This document shows positions 49,543-58,242 of a stretch of DNA of 64,000 nt, piece after piece (the first letter of the stretch is position 1; each line of letters opens with the position of its first letter). Source of the stretch: Kutzneria sp. CA-103260. GTDB taxonomy: Bacteria; Actinomycetota; Actinomycetes; Mycobacteriales; Pseudonocardiaceae. The notes under the pieces are model-generated. The model ran no database searches. It saw nothing but the letters and a program-made list of their open reading frames with translations, and was not told the origin of the DNA. Made by a program: the position numbers and the translations under genes. Location: the NCBI RefSeq assembly GCF_018263855.1, contig NZ_CP073318.1, forward strand, positions 1,054,001 through 1,118,000, given 5' to 3'.

Positions 49543-50559
49543 ATGAAACGGGCACGGTTGTTCGGTGTGCTGCTGGCCGTGGTGCTGGCGGCGCTCTCGA
49601 TGCTCGCGGTTTCGGGTCCGGCCGACGCCGAGGCGCCGGCCACTGCTCAGACGATTTCCGGCCTGGACCTGCACGACGGGATGATCACCCAGGTCGGCTC
49701 GACCTACTATCTCTACGGCACGGAGTACGCCTGCGGTTTCTCCTGGCTGGATCCGAGCACCCGGTTCTGCGGCTTCGACGTGCGGACCTCGACCGACAAG
49801 GTGCACTGGTCCGCGCCGACGCCGCTGTTCGACCCGAACGGAACCAATTCGTGGCGGGGCGAGAGCTGGCAGGCCACCTGCGTTTCGGTGTTCGGCGGCG
49901 GCTGCTTCAACCCGCGGATGACACAGCGCGGCGACGGCGTCTGGATCCTGTGGTTCAACGCGCCCGACGATTTCCGCCGGACCGGCGCGAACGCCTACTA
50001 CGCGCTGGGCTGCCGCGGCCCGGCCGGCCCGTGCGGCGACCAGTACGCGGGCGGCACCACCCACAAGCCGGCCCTGTCGATCTGCTCCGGAAACGGCGAC
50101 TTCTCCATCGTCGAGGACGGCGGAACCGCGTACATCGCGTGCACGATGGCCAATCAGACCATGCGCATCGAACAGCTCGACCAGTGGTGGACCAATGGCG
50201 TCGGGCAGGGCCTGAGCACGATCGGCGGCCTCGGCGACGTCGAGGCGCCCGCGGTGTTCCGCTCCGGCGGCTACCTCTATCTGACCTATTCGGATCCGAA
50301 CTGCGGCTACTGCTCGGGAACGGGCACCAGTTATCTCTACTCGACCAACGGCATGCTCGGCACCTGGTATCGGGGCGGCAAGCTCTCGACCACCAGTTGC
50401 GCCGGCCAGCCGCGCAGCCTCTCCATTGTTGACGGGCGATTCGTGGAATGGATCGACCAGTGGCGTCCCGACGGCGCGCACAACCAGACCAACGCGCCCA
50501 TTCACCTCGAACCGATGAACGCGACCGGCGCCGCCGGGCTGCCCACGCTGACGTGTTGA
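49543..50559 (+). CDS. Secreted GH43-like (beta-propeller) glycoside hydrolase family protein
   Basis: 338 residues with a signal peptide (MKRARLFGVLLAVVLAALS, cleavage near ADA-EA at about 29). The mature part has propeller-like blades: HDGMITQVGSTYYLYGTEY, MTQRGDGVWILWFN, EAPAVFRSGGYLYLTYSD. An Asp at the first blade and Glu in DVEAPAVF are placed as in GH43 enzymes. The many cysteines fit secretion. Substrate unknown; an arabinan or xylan role is only a family guess. Confidence 0.75.
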   Translation: MKRARLFGVLLAVVLAALSMLAVSGPADAEAPATAQTISGLDLHDGMITQVGSTYYLYGTEYACGFSWLDPSTRFCGFDVRTSTDKVHWSAPTPLFDPNGTNSWRGESWQATCVSVFGGGCFNPRMTQRGDGVWILWFNAPDDFRRTGANAYYALGCRGPAGPCGDQYAGGTTHKPALSICSGNGDFSIVEDGGTAYIACTMANQTMRIEQLDQWWTNGVGQGLSTIGGLGDVEAPAVFRSGGYLYLTYSDPNCGYCSGTGTSYLYSTNGMLGTWYRGGKLSTTSCAGQPRSLSIVDGRFVEWIDQWRPDGAHNQTNAPIHLEPMNATGAAGLPTLTC

Positions 50560-50641
50560 CCGAGGTCAGCCGCACCATCCGCAAGACCGGCGACCCGTCG
50601 GTCGCCGGCTGATTCCAATGAGAGCAGGGGGAAGGGAAACA

Positions 50642-51943
50642 ATGAACGGGATCTCATCGGCGCGACGGTTCGGCGTGGCCGCGCTGACCGCGCTCGGCGT
50701 CGTGCTCGCCGGCGTGAACCAGGTCGACGCGGTCGCGGCGGCCAGCGGCCAGTCGTCCATCGCCGACGCGGTGAAGGCCGGCGCCATTCACCCGGACACG
50801 ACGCAGACCCACGACGACTTCATCAACGCCGCCGGCCCGGCCGCCCAGCGGTCGCAGACCGACTACGGCGTGCCCGCCTCGGTCACCGTCGCCCAGGCCA
50901 TCGTGGAGTCGGCGTGGGGCTCGGCGGCCCCGAACAACAACTACTTCGGCATCAAGTGCTCGGGCGGCGACCACGGCCCGATCGCCAACGGCTGCGCCGA
51001 CCTGCCCACCACCGAGTGCACGCCGGACTGCCACACCGTGATCGCCTCGTTCCGCACCTATGCCTCGATGACCGACTCGTTCCGCGACCACGGCCTGTTC
51101 CTGCGCACGAACAGCCGCTACAACAACGCCTTCAGCTACACCAACAACGCCGACCAGTTCGTCCAGGAGATCGCGGCCGCCGGTTACGCGACCGACCCGA
51201 ACTACGCGAGCACCGTCATCAGCATCATGCAGAGCAACAACCTCTACCGGTTCAACACCATCAGCAACCCGTTCTCCAGCTACGCGGTCTACCGGCCGTC
51301 CAACGCCAGCTTCTACGTGCGCAAGGACAGCGACGGCTCGGTGCTCACCCAGCAGGCCTTCGGCGCGCAGGGCGACGTCCCGCTGGCCGGCCACTTCCAG
51401 GACAGCGCGTACGACAACCTGGCCGTGTGGCGGCCGTCCGACGCCAGCTTCTACATCCGGGCCGCCGACGGCACCCTGTTGACGCAGGTGTTCTTCGGGC
51501 AGACCGGCGACCTGCCGCTGGTTGGCCACTTCGAGAACAGCAACTACGACAACCTGGCCGTGTACCGGCCGTCCAACAGCACCTTCTACATCCGCAAGTC
51601 CGACGGCAGCCTGCTGACCCAGGTGGTGTTCGGCGCGTCCGGTGACATCCCGGTCGTGGGGCACTTCGAGGACAGCGCGTACGACAACCTCGCGGTGTAC
51701 CGGCCGTCCAACAGCACCTTCTACATCCGCAAGTCCGACGGCAGCCTGCTGACCCAGGTCGTGTTCGGCGCGCAGGGCGACATCCCGATGGTCGGACACT
51801 TCGAGAACAGCGGCTACGACAACCTGGGCGTCTACCGGCCGTCCAACTCCAGCTACTACATCCGCAAGTCGGACGGCAGCCTGCTGACGCAGGTGTTCTT
51901 CGGCGCCAGCGGCGACCTCCCGGTGGTCGGCCACTTCGAGTGA
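50642..51943 (+). CDS. Secreted glucosaminidase (GH73-like) with five C-terminal repeats
   Basis: 433 residues. A signal peptide (about 1-35) is followed by a glucosaminidase/peptidoglycan-hydrolase domain with SVTVAQAIVESAWG (catalytic Glu in AIVESAWG), NNNYFGIKC and an FRTYASMTDSFRDHG segment. From about residue 216, five copies of a 45-residue unit (VYRPSNSTFYIRKSDGSLL, then FGASGDIPVVGHF) form a propeller-like tail of FG-GAP/VCBS type. The ATG follows GGGGGAAGGG. It probably cuts cell-wall peptidoglycan; the tail may bind wall or carbohydrate. Confidence 0.85.
   Translation: MNGISSARRFGVAALTALGVVLAGVNQVDAVAAASGQSSIADAVKAGAIHPDTTQTHDDFINAAGPAAQRSQTDYGVPASVTVAQAIVESAWGSAAPNNNYFGIKCSGGDHGPIANGCADLPTTECTPDCHTVIASFRTYASMTDSFRDHGLFLRTNSRYNNAFSYTNNADQFVQEIAAAGYATDPNYASTVISIMQSNNLYRFNTISNPFSSYAVYRPSNASFYVRKDSDGSVLTQQAFGAQGDVPLAGHFQDSAYDNLAVWRPSDASFYIRAADGTLLTQVFFGQTGDLPLVGHFENSNYDNLAVYRPSNSTFYIRKSDGSLLTQVVFGASGDIPVVGHFEDSAYDNLAVYRPSNSTFYIRKSDGSLLTQVVFGAQGDIPMVGHFENSGYDNLGVYRPSNSSYYIRKSDGSLLTQVFFGASGDLPVVGHFE
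51287..51943 (+). repeat. Five tandem 135-bp coding repeats
   Basis: Units begin with codons for VYRPSN or VWRPSD. Copies 3 and 4 are almost identical at DNA level, implying recent duplication or gene conversion. Confidence 0.88.
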
Positions 51944-51954
51944 CCGTGACCATG

Positions 51955-51987
51955 GGCGGCCCGTTCCTCCGGGAGCGGGCCGCCTTT
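51955..51987 (+). terminator. Terminator hairpin after the glucosaminidase gene
   Basis: Strong stem between GGCGGCCCG and CGGGCCGCC with a short T run (TTT), 11 bp after the stop codon. Confidence 0.75.
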
Positions 51988-52036
51988 CCGCGCGCAGCCG
52001 TTGCGCGGCTGACCCGCGTCGGCGCACTATGACGCG

Positions 52037-52996
52037 ATGAGCGGCTCGGGGCCCGCCGGTCCGGCCGAAGTCCTGTCCACCTCGGCCGTTGATGAGACGC
52101 GCGCGTTCGAGTACTGGCGGGACCTGATCTGCGACACGTTCGTGCAGCTCTCGGCGACGCCGACGACCTCGCGGCGGTTCGAGGGCCGGCTGGTGCACGC
52201 CGATCTCGGGGACTTCGAGGTGACGACGGTGCACGCCGGCGGCCAGCGGGTCCGCCGCACCTCCCGGCTGATCGCCCGCACGCACGAGGAGTACCTGCTC
52301 GCCAGCATCCAGACCCGCGGCCACGGCCGGATTGAGCAGGGCGGCGGGGTGGCCGAGCTGGGCCCGGGCGAGATGGCCCTCTACGACAGCACCCGTCCGT
52401 ACACCCTGCATTTCGACGACGCGTTCGAGCAGGTCGTGGTGCAGATGCCGCTGGGGGCGATGCTGGCCGAGACGGGCCTGCGCGACGCGCGGACCGTGAC
52501 GGCGGTGAAGCTCGGCGCGAACAGCACCGCCGGTGTGGTGGCCCAGTTCTTCCACAGCCTTTCCCGTCTCCAGCAGACGGATCCGCTCGGCGCGGCCGCG
52601 CTGGCACCCCAGGGCCGGGGGCTGATGGCGTCCGCGCTGAGCCTGGCCGCCGGCCGCGTCCCGCACAGCGAAGTCCTTACGCGGCAACGCGTCCAGGCCT
52701 TCCTACGGACCCATCACGGTGACCCGGCGTTGAGCGTCGACGACGTCGCCCAGGCGTTCCTGATCTCCAGGCGGACGCTGTACCGGCTGTTCGACGGCAT
52801 CCCGGGCGGAGTGGGCTCGCTGCTGCGGAGTATCCGGGTGGAGCACGCGAAAGCCTTGCTACGCAACGATCCTGGTCGTCCGCACGACTCGGTGGCGCTG
52901 GCCTGTGGGTTCGCCGGGGAGCGCCAGTTCTACCGGGTGTTCCGGCAGGAGACCGGCCTGACGCCCGGCCAGTTCCGTGGCACGCCTGGTCAGTGA
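52037..52996 (+). CDS. AraC family transcriptional regulator
   Basis: 319 residues. An N-terminal AraC_binding_2 (cupin-like) domain (FEYWRDLICDTFVQL to about 180) precedes a C-terminal double helix-turn-helix with DDVAQAFLISRRTLYRLFDG and ALACGFAGERQFYRVFRQETG. Proteins of this type control nitrilase and aldoxime genes in other bacteria. It lies 82 bp before a nitrilase gene on the same strand and is probably its activator. Confidence 0.87.
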   Translation: MSGSGPAGPAEVLSTSAVDETRAFEYWRDLICDTFVQLSATPTTSRRFEGRLVHADLGDFEVTTVHAGGQRVRRTSRLIARTHEEYLLASIQTRGHGRIEQGGGVAELGPGEMALYDSTRPYTLHFDDAFEQVVVQMPLGAMLAETGLRDARTVTAVKLGANSTAGVVAQFFHSLSRLQQTDPLGAAALAPQGRGLMASALSLAAGRVPHSEVLTRQRVQAFLRTHHGDPALSVDDVAQAFLISRRTLYRLFDGIPGGVGSLLRSIRVEHAKALLRNDPGRPHDSVALACGFAGERQFYRVFRQETGLTPGQFRGTPGQ

Positions 52997-53078
52997 GGCG
53001 GCACGCGCTGTCGGTCCGGGCCGTGTGGTGAGCGTCCGATAGTGGGGCGGTAGTCAGGACTCACTGCGGAGGCGTGCG

Positions 53079-54083
53079 ATGACAGAGCAGGTTCGCGTTG
53101 CCGTTGTCCAGGTCGAGCCCAAGTGGCTGGACCTGGCGGCCGGGGTCGACCAGGTGGTCGGCCTGATCGCCGACGCCGCCGCCGGCGGGGCCCGGCTGGT
53201 GGCGTTCCCGGAGACCTTCCTGCCGGGCTACCCGTGGTGGATCTGGCTCGGCTCGCCGGCCTGGGGCATGCAGTTCGTGCCTCGCTACGCCCAGAACTCG
53301 ATGACCCGCGACGGCGCGGAGATGACCCGGATCGCCGCCGCGGCGGCCGAGCACGGCGTGCACGTGGTCCTCGGCTTCAGCGAGAACGACGGCGGCAGCC
53401 TGTACATGGCGCAGGCGTTCATCGACGACACCGGCCGCGTGATCTCCGTGCGCCGCAAGCTGAAGCCGACCCACGTCGAGCGCAGTGTGTTCGGCGAGGG
53501 CGACGGCAGCGACCTCCAGGTGCACGAGACCAGCATCGGCCGCATCGGCGGGCTGAACTGCTGGGAGCACTTCCAGCCGTTGACCAAGTACACGATGTAC
53601 AGCCTGGGCGAGCAGATCCACGTCGGCTCGTGGCCCAGCTTCTCGGTCTACCGCGGTGGCGCTCAGGCCCTGGGCCCGGAGGTCAACACCGCCGCCAGCC
53701 TCGTGTACGCCGTGGAGGGCCAGACCTTTGTGCTCGCGCCGTGCGGTGTGGTCGGCGAGGCGGCCCAGGCGGTGTTCTGCGACGACGACGTGAAGAAGCA
53801 GCTTCTGTTGCGGGGCGGGGGTTTCGCCCGGGTCTACGGTCCCGAGGGCAGTGAGCTGGCGACGCCGCTGGCTGAGACCGAGGAGGGACTGCTGTTCGCG
53901 GACCTGGACTTCTCGCTTATCGCCATCGCCAAGTCCGCCGCCGACCCAGTCGGCCACTACTCGCGGCCCGACGTTTTCCGCCTGCACGTCAATCTCGGCG
54001 CCAACCCGCGCATCGTGCACGGTTCGGCGCGCCAGCCCGAGCCCGAGTTCGAGGCCGTCGAGCTCGTCGCCGACGGGGCGTGA
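53079..54083 (+). CDS. Nitrilase
   Basis: 334 residues. The triad is Glu45 (VAFPETFLPGYPWW), Lys127 (RRKLKPTHVER) and Cys161 (GGLNCWEHFQPL). The CWEHFQP motif is diagnostic of true nitrilases, which convert nitriles to acids and ammonia. The ATG follows CGGAGGCG. An aldoxime dehydratase gene starts 4 bp after the stop, so an aldoxime to nitrile to acid pathway is expected, as in aldoxime-degrading Rhodococcus and Pseudomonas. Confidence 0.92.
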   Translation: MTEQVRVAVVQVEPKWLDLAAGVDQVVGLIADAAAGGARLVAFPETFLPGYPWWIWLGSPAWGMQFVPRYAQNSMTRDGAEMTRIAAAAAEHGVHVVLGFSENDGGSLYMAQAFIDDTGRVISVRRKLKPTHVERSVFGEGDGSDLQVHETSIGRIGGLNCWEHFQPLTKYTMYSLGEQIHVGSWPSFSVYRGGAQALGPEVNTAASLVYAVEGQTFVLAPCGVVGEAAQAVFCDDDVKKQLLLRGGGFARVYGPEGSELATPLAETEEGLLFADLDFSLIAIAKSAADPVGHYSRPDVFRLHVNLGANPRIVHGSARQPEPEFEAVELVADGA

Positions 54084-54087
54084 CGCC

Positions 54088-55104
54088 GTGGAGTCGGCGA
54101 TTCCCGCGCACCTGACGGTCGAGCGGACCAGACCGGCCCGCAAGTCGACCTCGTTCCGGCCGCCCTATCCGTCCTTCTCGGCCCGGTTCGACCCGTCGGT
54201 GCGGCAGGTGGTCATGGCCTACTTCGGCGTGCAGCACCGATCGGCGACCCCGCCGCCGGTGGTTTCGGAAGCTTTGGCACACCTGGCTTCTGTTGGTGGT
54301 GGCGTGAACCGTGAGCGTGCGCAGTACGTCGATGAGGCCGGATACCACACCACGGTGGAGATTCGGTACTGGACCGACCCGGCCGAGTTTTCGTCCTGGT
54401 TGGCGGACAACGACTTCTGGACCGCCTGGCCGGCCGTTCCCGATGCCGGCTTCTTCCTGGAGGTTGTGCGGCCGACCGTGCCCCGGTTCGAGACCCTGTT
54501 CTCCAACGACCGTCTGGAGGGCGTCGCCGTCGCCGCCGACGGGTTGAGCGGCGAGATCCAGGAGCACGGCTACTGGGGCGGGGCCCGCGACCGGATTCCC
54601 CTGGCCCAGAACGATTTACTCGCCCCGATCGGTGACGTGTCGGCGCGGACTGTCGGCGATCTCGTGACCGTGGTGCCCAACGGCAACCTGTGCCTGATTC
54701 GCTCCGGCCAGGAGTGGACCGAGACCGCCGGTGACGAGCGCCAGATGTACCTCACGGAAGTCGAGCCGGTGCTCCGAGCCGGCATGGATTTTCTCCGTGA
54801 CGACGGGCTTTCCGTCGGCTGCTATGCGAACCGCTACCTCCGGGTGCTGGCCGCCGACGGCGGCGTCACCGACAAGAGCTTCGGGCTCAGCTGGTGGCGC
54901 GGCCTGGAGGATCTTGAGACGTGGTCCGAGTCCCATCCCACGCACGTCGCGATTTTCCGTGCTGCGTTGAAGTATCTGTCCACCATGGGGCCGGCGGCGC
55001 GGCTGCGGTTGTACCACGAGGTCACCGTCGTGGAGCCGGACCAGACCCGGTTCGAGTACGTCGGTTGCCATCCGAGGACGGGGCTGTTGCGGGCACTGGG
55101 TTGA
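54088..55104 (+). CDS. oxd: Aldoxime dehydratase (phenylacetaldoxime dehydratase family)
   Basis: 338 residues. The start with FRPPYPSFSARF and an internal EIQEHGYWGGARDRIPLAQ match haem-containing OxdA-type aldoxime dehydratases, as does the C-terminal SESHPTHVAIFR and RLYHEV region. His283 or His286 and His310 are candidates for haem ligand and catalytic base. It converts aldoximes to nitriles for the adjacent nitrilase. It starts at GTG 54088, 4 bp after the nitrilase stop. The 3' end overlaps the convergent tetR gene by 83 bp. Confidence 0.9.
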   Translation: MESAIPAHLTVERTRPARKSTSFRPPYPSFSARFDPSVRQVVMAYFGVQHRSATPPPVVSEALAHLASVGGGVNRERAQYVDEAGYHTTVEIRYWTDPAEFSSWLADNDFWTAWPAVPDAGFFLEVVRPTVPRFETLFSNDRLEGVAVAADGLSGEIQEHGYWGGARDRIPLAQNDLLAPIGDVSARTVGDLVTVVPNGNLCLIRSGQEWTETAGDERQMYLTEVEPVLRAGMDFLRDDGLSVGCYANRYLRVLAADGGVTDKSFGLSWWRGLEDLETWSESHPTHVAIFRAALKYLSTMGPAARLRLYHEVTVVEPDQTRFEYVGCHPRTGLLRALG

Positions 55105-55675
55105 CCTGTCGGTCGATCATGGACACCAGCATCGTGACGAGTTCTTCGGCGGTGACGTCCCACTTGTCCGGGGCCAGGTGTCCGTTGACCTCCATGTCGG
55201 CGATCCCGTGCGCGCTGGTCAACAGCAGTGCGCCGTAACGACGAGCGTGCTCGGGACCGACCAGTTCGCTGATGATGGCCAGGAACTCGCCCTGGGCGCG
55301 GTCGCCGGCCCGGGCGGCGGCGTCGATCGCGGCCGGGTCGCCGGCCGGGTAGGTGAACATCAGCCGGTACAGGTGCGGCTGGCGGCGGCCGATCGTCATC
55401 AGGGCGTCCAGGGCGTGGCGCAGCATGTCGGCCGGAGATGTCTTGGGAATGGCCCGGACCTGGTCGGCGAGCCGGTCCAGGGCCTCGGCGGCGATGGTGG
55501 TCAGCAGGCTGTCCTTGTCGGGGAAGTGCCGGTAGGGCGCACCTCGGGTGACGCCCGCCCGCGCCCCGACCTCGCGCAGCGTCACCGCGTCCGGGCCGCC
55601 GCCGTCCAGCAGGTCGGCGGCCGCGTCCAGCAGGGCCCGTCGCGTGGCGGCGGCTGATTCGGCGCGGCTGGTCAT
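55022..55675 (-). CDS. TetR family transcriptional regulator
   Basis: 217 residues. Helix-turn-helix AVTLREVGARAGVTRGAPYR at about 30-60; C-terminal TetR_C-like domain. It is divergent from an SDR gene with two TGACA.TGTCA palindromes between them, so it very likely represses that gene and itself. The C-terminal 27 codons overlap the aldoxime dehydratase gene on the other strand; the tail (TRTGSGPAPRR) looks unstructured. Confidence 0.87.
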   Translation of the reverse strand: MTSRAESAAATRRALLDAAADLLDGGGPDAVTLREVGARAGVTRGAPYRHFPDKDSLLTTIAAEALDRLADQVRAIPKTSPADMLRHALDALMTIGRRQPHLYRLMFTYPAGDPAAIDAAARAGDRAQGEFLAIISELVGPEHARRYGALLLTSAHGIADMEVNGHLAPDKWDVTAEELVTMLVSMIDRQVNPVPATAPSSDGNRRTRTGSGPAPRR

Positions 55676-55692
55676 GCCGGCGAGCTTACAGT

Positions 55693-55739
55693 TGACAGTG
55701 TCATCTGAGCTGCCTACCGTCGTTCAGGTGACATTGTCA
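55693..55739. promoter_or_regulatory. Two 11-bp operator palindromes between tetR and SDR
   Basis: TGACAGTGTCA at 55693-55703 and TGACATTGTCA at 55729-55739, 36 bp apart. The second overlaps the SDR start codon. TACCGT at 55715-55720 is a -10 candidate 7 bases before the SDR GTG. Confidence 0.7.
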
Positions 55740-56588
55740 TCCGAAACCGTCGTCGTGACCGGGGCCTCGACCGGCATCGGCGCGGCGACCGCCCGCGAGC
55801 TGGCCCGCCGCGGCCTCCACGTCCTGGCCGGCGTCCGCCGCGACCGGGACGCCGACGCCCTTCGCGGCGACCGCATCGAGCCCGTCATCCTCGACATCAC
55901 CGAGCCCGACCACATTGCCGCGCTGACCGCCCGCATCGACTCGCCGCTCCGGGCGCTGGTCAACAACGCCGCCGTGCAGACCAACGCCCCCGTCGAGGCG
56001 CTGCCGCTGGACGAGTGGCGGCGGCTGTTCGAGGTCAACCTGTTCGGGCACATCGCCGTCACCCAGGCCCTGCTGCCGGCGCTGCTGCGCCACGCCGGCC
56101 GCGTGATCAACATCAGCTCCGTCGGCGGGCGGGTCGCCATGCCCACCTACGGTCCCTACGCCGGTACCAAGTTCGCCCTCGAAGCCGTCAGCGACTCCCT
56201 GCGCCGGGAACTCGCCCCGCTGGGCGTGCCGGTCGTTGTCATCGAGCCAGGCGCCATCCGCACCGACATGGCGTCCCGCGTTGTCGCCGCCACCAACCAG
56301 GCCGCCGCCGCCATGTCCCCCGAACACCGTGACCGCTACGGCAACCTGATCCGGGCCATCAACGCCCAGTCCGCCGCCCACACCCCCAACGGCGTCTCCG
56401 CCGCCGACGCCGCCCAGGTCATCGCCACCGCCGTCACTGCCCGTCGGCCTCGCACCCGCTACACCATCGGCCGCGACGCCGCCCTGATCACCCGTCTCTC
56501 ACGGCTGCTGCCCGACCGGCTACTGGACCGTATGCTCACGGCCAGCCTTCGGCCCCACTACCGACAAAGCGCAGCAGCTGGTCGTTGA
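55728..56588 (+). CDS. Short-chain dehydrogenase/reductase
   Basis: 286 residues. Cofactor motif TGASTGIGAATARELARRG, NNAAVQTNAP, and active-site residues Ser in VINISSVGG with YAGTK (Tyr and Lys). Start at GTG 55728 gives the normal SDR N-terminus (VTLSSETVVVTGAS); no ribosome site, so probably leaderless. The operator overlaps the start. Substrate unknown. Confidence 0.87.
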   Translation: MTLSSETVVVTGASTGIGAATARELARRGLHVLAGVRRDRDADALRGDRIEPVILDITEPDHIAALTARIDSPLRALVNNAAVQTNAPVEALPLDEWRRLFEVNLFGHIAVTQALLPALLRHAGRVINISSVGGRVAMPTYGPYAGTKFALEAVSDSLRRELAPLGVPVVVIEPGAIRTDMASRVVAATNQAAAAMSPEHRDRYGNLIRAINAQSAAHTPNGVSAADAAQVIATAVTARRPRTRYTIGRDAALITRLSRLLPDRLLDRMLTASLRPHYRQSAAAGR

Positions 56589-56790
56589 CCTCGTCCGGCG
56601 ACTCCACCGGCAGCGAATGCGTTGCCGCCGGCCACAATTCGGCTTGGACATGCGGGATCAGGGCTTGGGCGCGGGCATGTGCGGCCTTCGGGTCGTGCAT
56701 CACGCTTCGGCCGGCCACCAGGACCAGCGTCGGGATCGTGATCGACCTCAGGCGGTCCTCAAGAACCCCCCGATTCCCATGGACGCCAGC
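56536..56790 (-). pseudogene. C-terminal fragment of an alpha/beta hydrolase
   Basis: About 85 codons read like the end of an alpha/beta hydrolase: a late strand (SITIPTLVLVAGRSVMHDP) and the catalytic His strand ELWPAATHSLPVESPDEV. The N-terminal two thirds, with the nucleophile, are missing. The reading frame runs straight back to the TAG of the VOC gene (56791), in the same frame, so a deletion probably joined the two. It overlaps the SDR end by 53 bp. Confidence 0.7.
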
Positions 56791-57189
56791 CTAGTGGTCC
56801 AGCCTCGCGCGGGCCTGCTCCGTGACCGGGGTGAAGAAGTTGACCAGGTTGCCGTCGGGGTCGCGGAACAGCAAGGAGCGGTTGCCCCACGGCATGGTGG
56901 TCGGCGGCTGCACGATCTCGGGGGCGAGGCCGGTCAGGCGGTCGTGCTCGCGGTCGACGTCGTCGACGAGGAACTCGAGGATCGCGGTCCGGTTGGCCTC
57001 GGGTACGGCTGCGCCCGGGCTGAACAGGGCCATTGTCTGGACGCTGCCGATGGCCAGGGTGCAGGAGGGGGTGACGAACTCGGCGAACTGCTCGGTGGCC
57101 CAGCGGGCCTGGAGACCAGTGGCCTGCTCGTAGAACGTGACGAGGCGGGCGACGTCGTCGGTGATGACGCGGACTGAGGCGAAACGCAT
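56791..57189 (-). CDS. VOC (glyoxalase/bleomycin-resistance) family protein
   Basis: 132 residues, two beta-alpha-beta-beta-beta units: ASVRVITDDVARLVTFYEQ and AILEFLVDDVDREHDRLTG, ending NRSLLFRDPDGNLVNFFTPV. VOC proteins bind metals or bind toxic ligands. GGAAGGATCC precedes the ATG. It is divergent from the WYL regulator with 87 bp between, a frequent pairing. Confidence 0.87.
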   Translation of the reverse strand: MRFASVRVITDDVARLVTFYEQATGLQARWATEQFAEFVTPSCTLAIGSVQTMALFSPGAAVPEANRTAILEFLVDDVDREHDRLTGLAPEIVQPPTTMPWGNRSLLFRDPDGNLVNFFTPVTEQARARLDH

Positions 57190-57276
57190 GGCGGATCCTT
57201 CCGGTTCTGGAGGGGACGCCGGCCACGCTAGGGGCAATAGTGGACAGGATCCGCCCGGTATTGGCACGATCTTTCC

Positions 57277-58239
57277 GTGACCCGTCCGATCGCCCGTGTG
57301 CTGACCCTGCTGGAGATCCTCCAGGGCGGTGGCACCCGGACGGTCGCGGAGCTCGCCGGGCGGCTGGACGTGGACGAGCGCACGGTGCGCCGCTACGTCG
57401 AACACCTCCTTGACCTCGAGATCCCGGTCCGCTCGGTGCGCGGCCGGTACGGCGGGTACCGCCTGGCTCCGGGCTACCGGATGCCCCCGCTGATGCTCAC
57501 CGGCGACGAGGCCCTGGCCGTCCTGCTCGGTCTGGTCGCCGGCCGGCGCGCGGGGCTGGTCACCACGTCGGTGGCGGCCGCCGAGAGCGCGGTGGCGAAG
57601 GTCCGGCGGGTGCTGCCCGAGGACCTGGGCCGCCGACTCGACGCGTTGCTGGAGATCGCCGACTTCACTGCGCCGGCACGGTCGACGCTCACGGCGGAGG
57701 CCGAAGTGCTGCTCACCGTGGCCGAAGCGGCAAGGGACCGGCGTCCCGTCGAGCTCGCCTACCTCGCCGGCCACGGCGGCGCGAGTGAACGCGTTGTCCA
57801 TCCGTACGGGGTCGTGGCCCATTCCGGACGCTGGTACGTGACCGGCCTCGACTCCATCAGCGGACAGGTGCGCACGTTCCGCATCGACCGGATCACCGCC
57901 GTCCGGACGCTCACCGGAACCTTCGACGTGCCAACGGGTTTCGCGCCCGGCCCGCACGTCCTCACCGCGCTGGCCGAGGCGCCGCACCAGCACGACGTGT
58001 CCGTGCGCATTGAAGCGACACCCGATCAGATCCGTGCCACGTTCCCGCCTTCCGTGGCGGTTCTGACCGAGATCACCGGCACTTCCTGGGTACGGGCCCG
58101 GATCCGGGCCGAACGGCTCGACTGGATAGCACCCCTGCTCGCCGCCCTCGACCGGCCGTTTGTCATCGAACGACCCGACGACCTCCGCGATCTGGTGCGG
58201 GCGCTGGCCACTCGACTGGCCGCCCACGCCGAGGCCTGA
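57277..58239 (+). CDS. YafY-type WYL-domain transcriptional regulator
   Basis: 320 residues. N-terminal HTH_11 (TVAELAGRLDVDERTVRRYV), then the WYL sensing domain (SERVVHPYGVVAHSGRWYVTGLD with the GRWY motif). GTG start. It probably regulates the divergent VOC gene. It ends 3 bp before the convergent LAL stop. Confidence 0.87.
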   Translation: MTRPIARVLTLLEILQGGGTRTVAELAGRLDVDERTVRRYVEHLLDLEIPVRSVRGRYGGYRLAPGYRMPPLMLTGDEALAVLLGLVAGRRAGLVTTSVAAAESAVAKVRRVLPEDLGRRLDALLEIADFTAPARSTLTAEAEVLLTVAEAARDRRPVELAYLAGHGGASERVVHPYGVVAHSGRWYVTGLDSISGQVRTFRIDRITAVRTLTGTFDVPTGFAPGPHVLTALAEAPHQHDVSVRIEATPDQIRATFPPSVAVLTEITGTSWVRARIRAERLDWIAPLLAALDRPFVIERPDDLRDLVRALATRLAAHAEA

Positions 58240-58242
58240 GGC

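Noticed and set aside
51287..51943. Regular repeats considered as a CRISPR-like array
   Set aside because: The units are 135 bp, in frame and encode a clear protein repeat; there are no short repeats with unique spacers.
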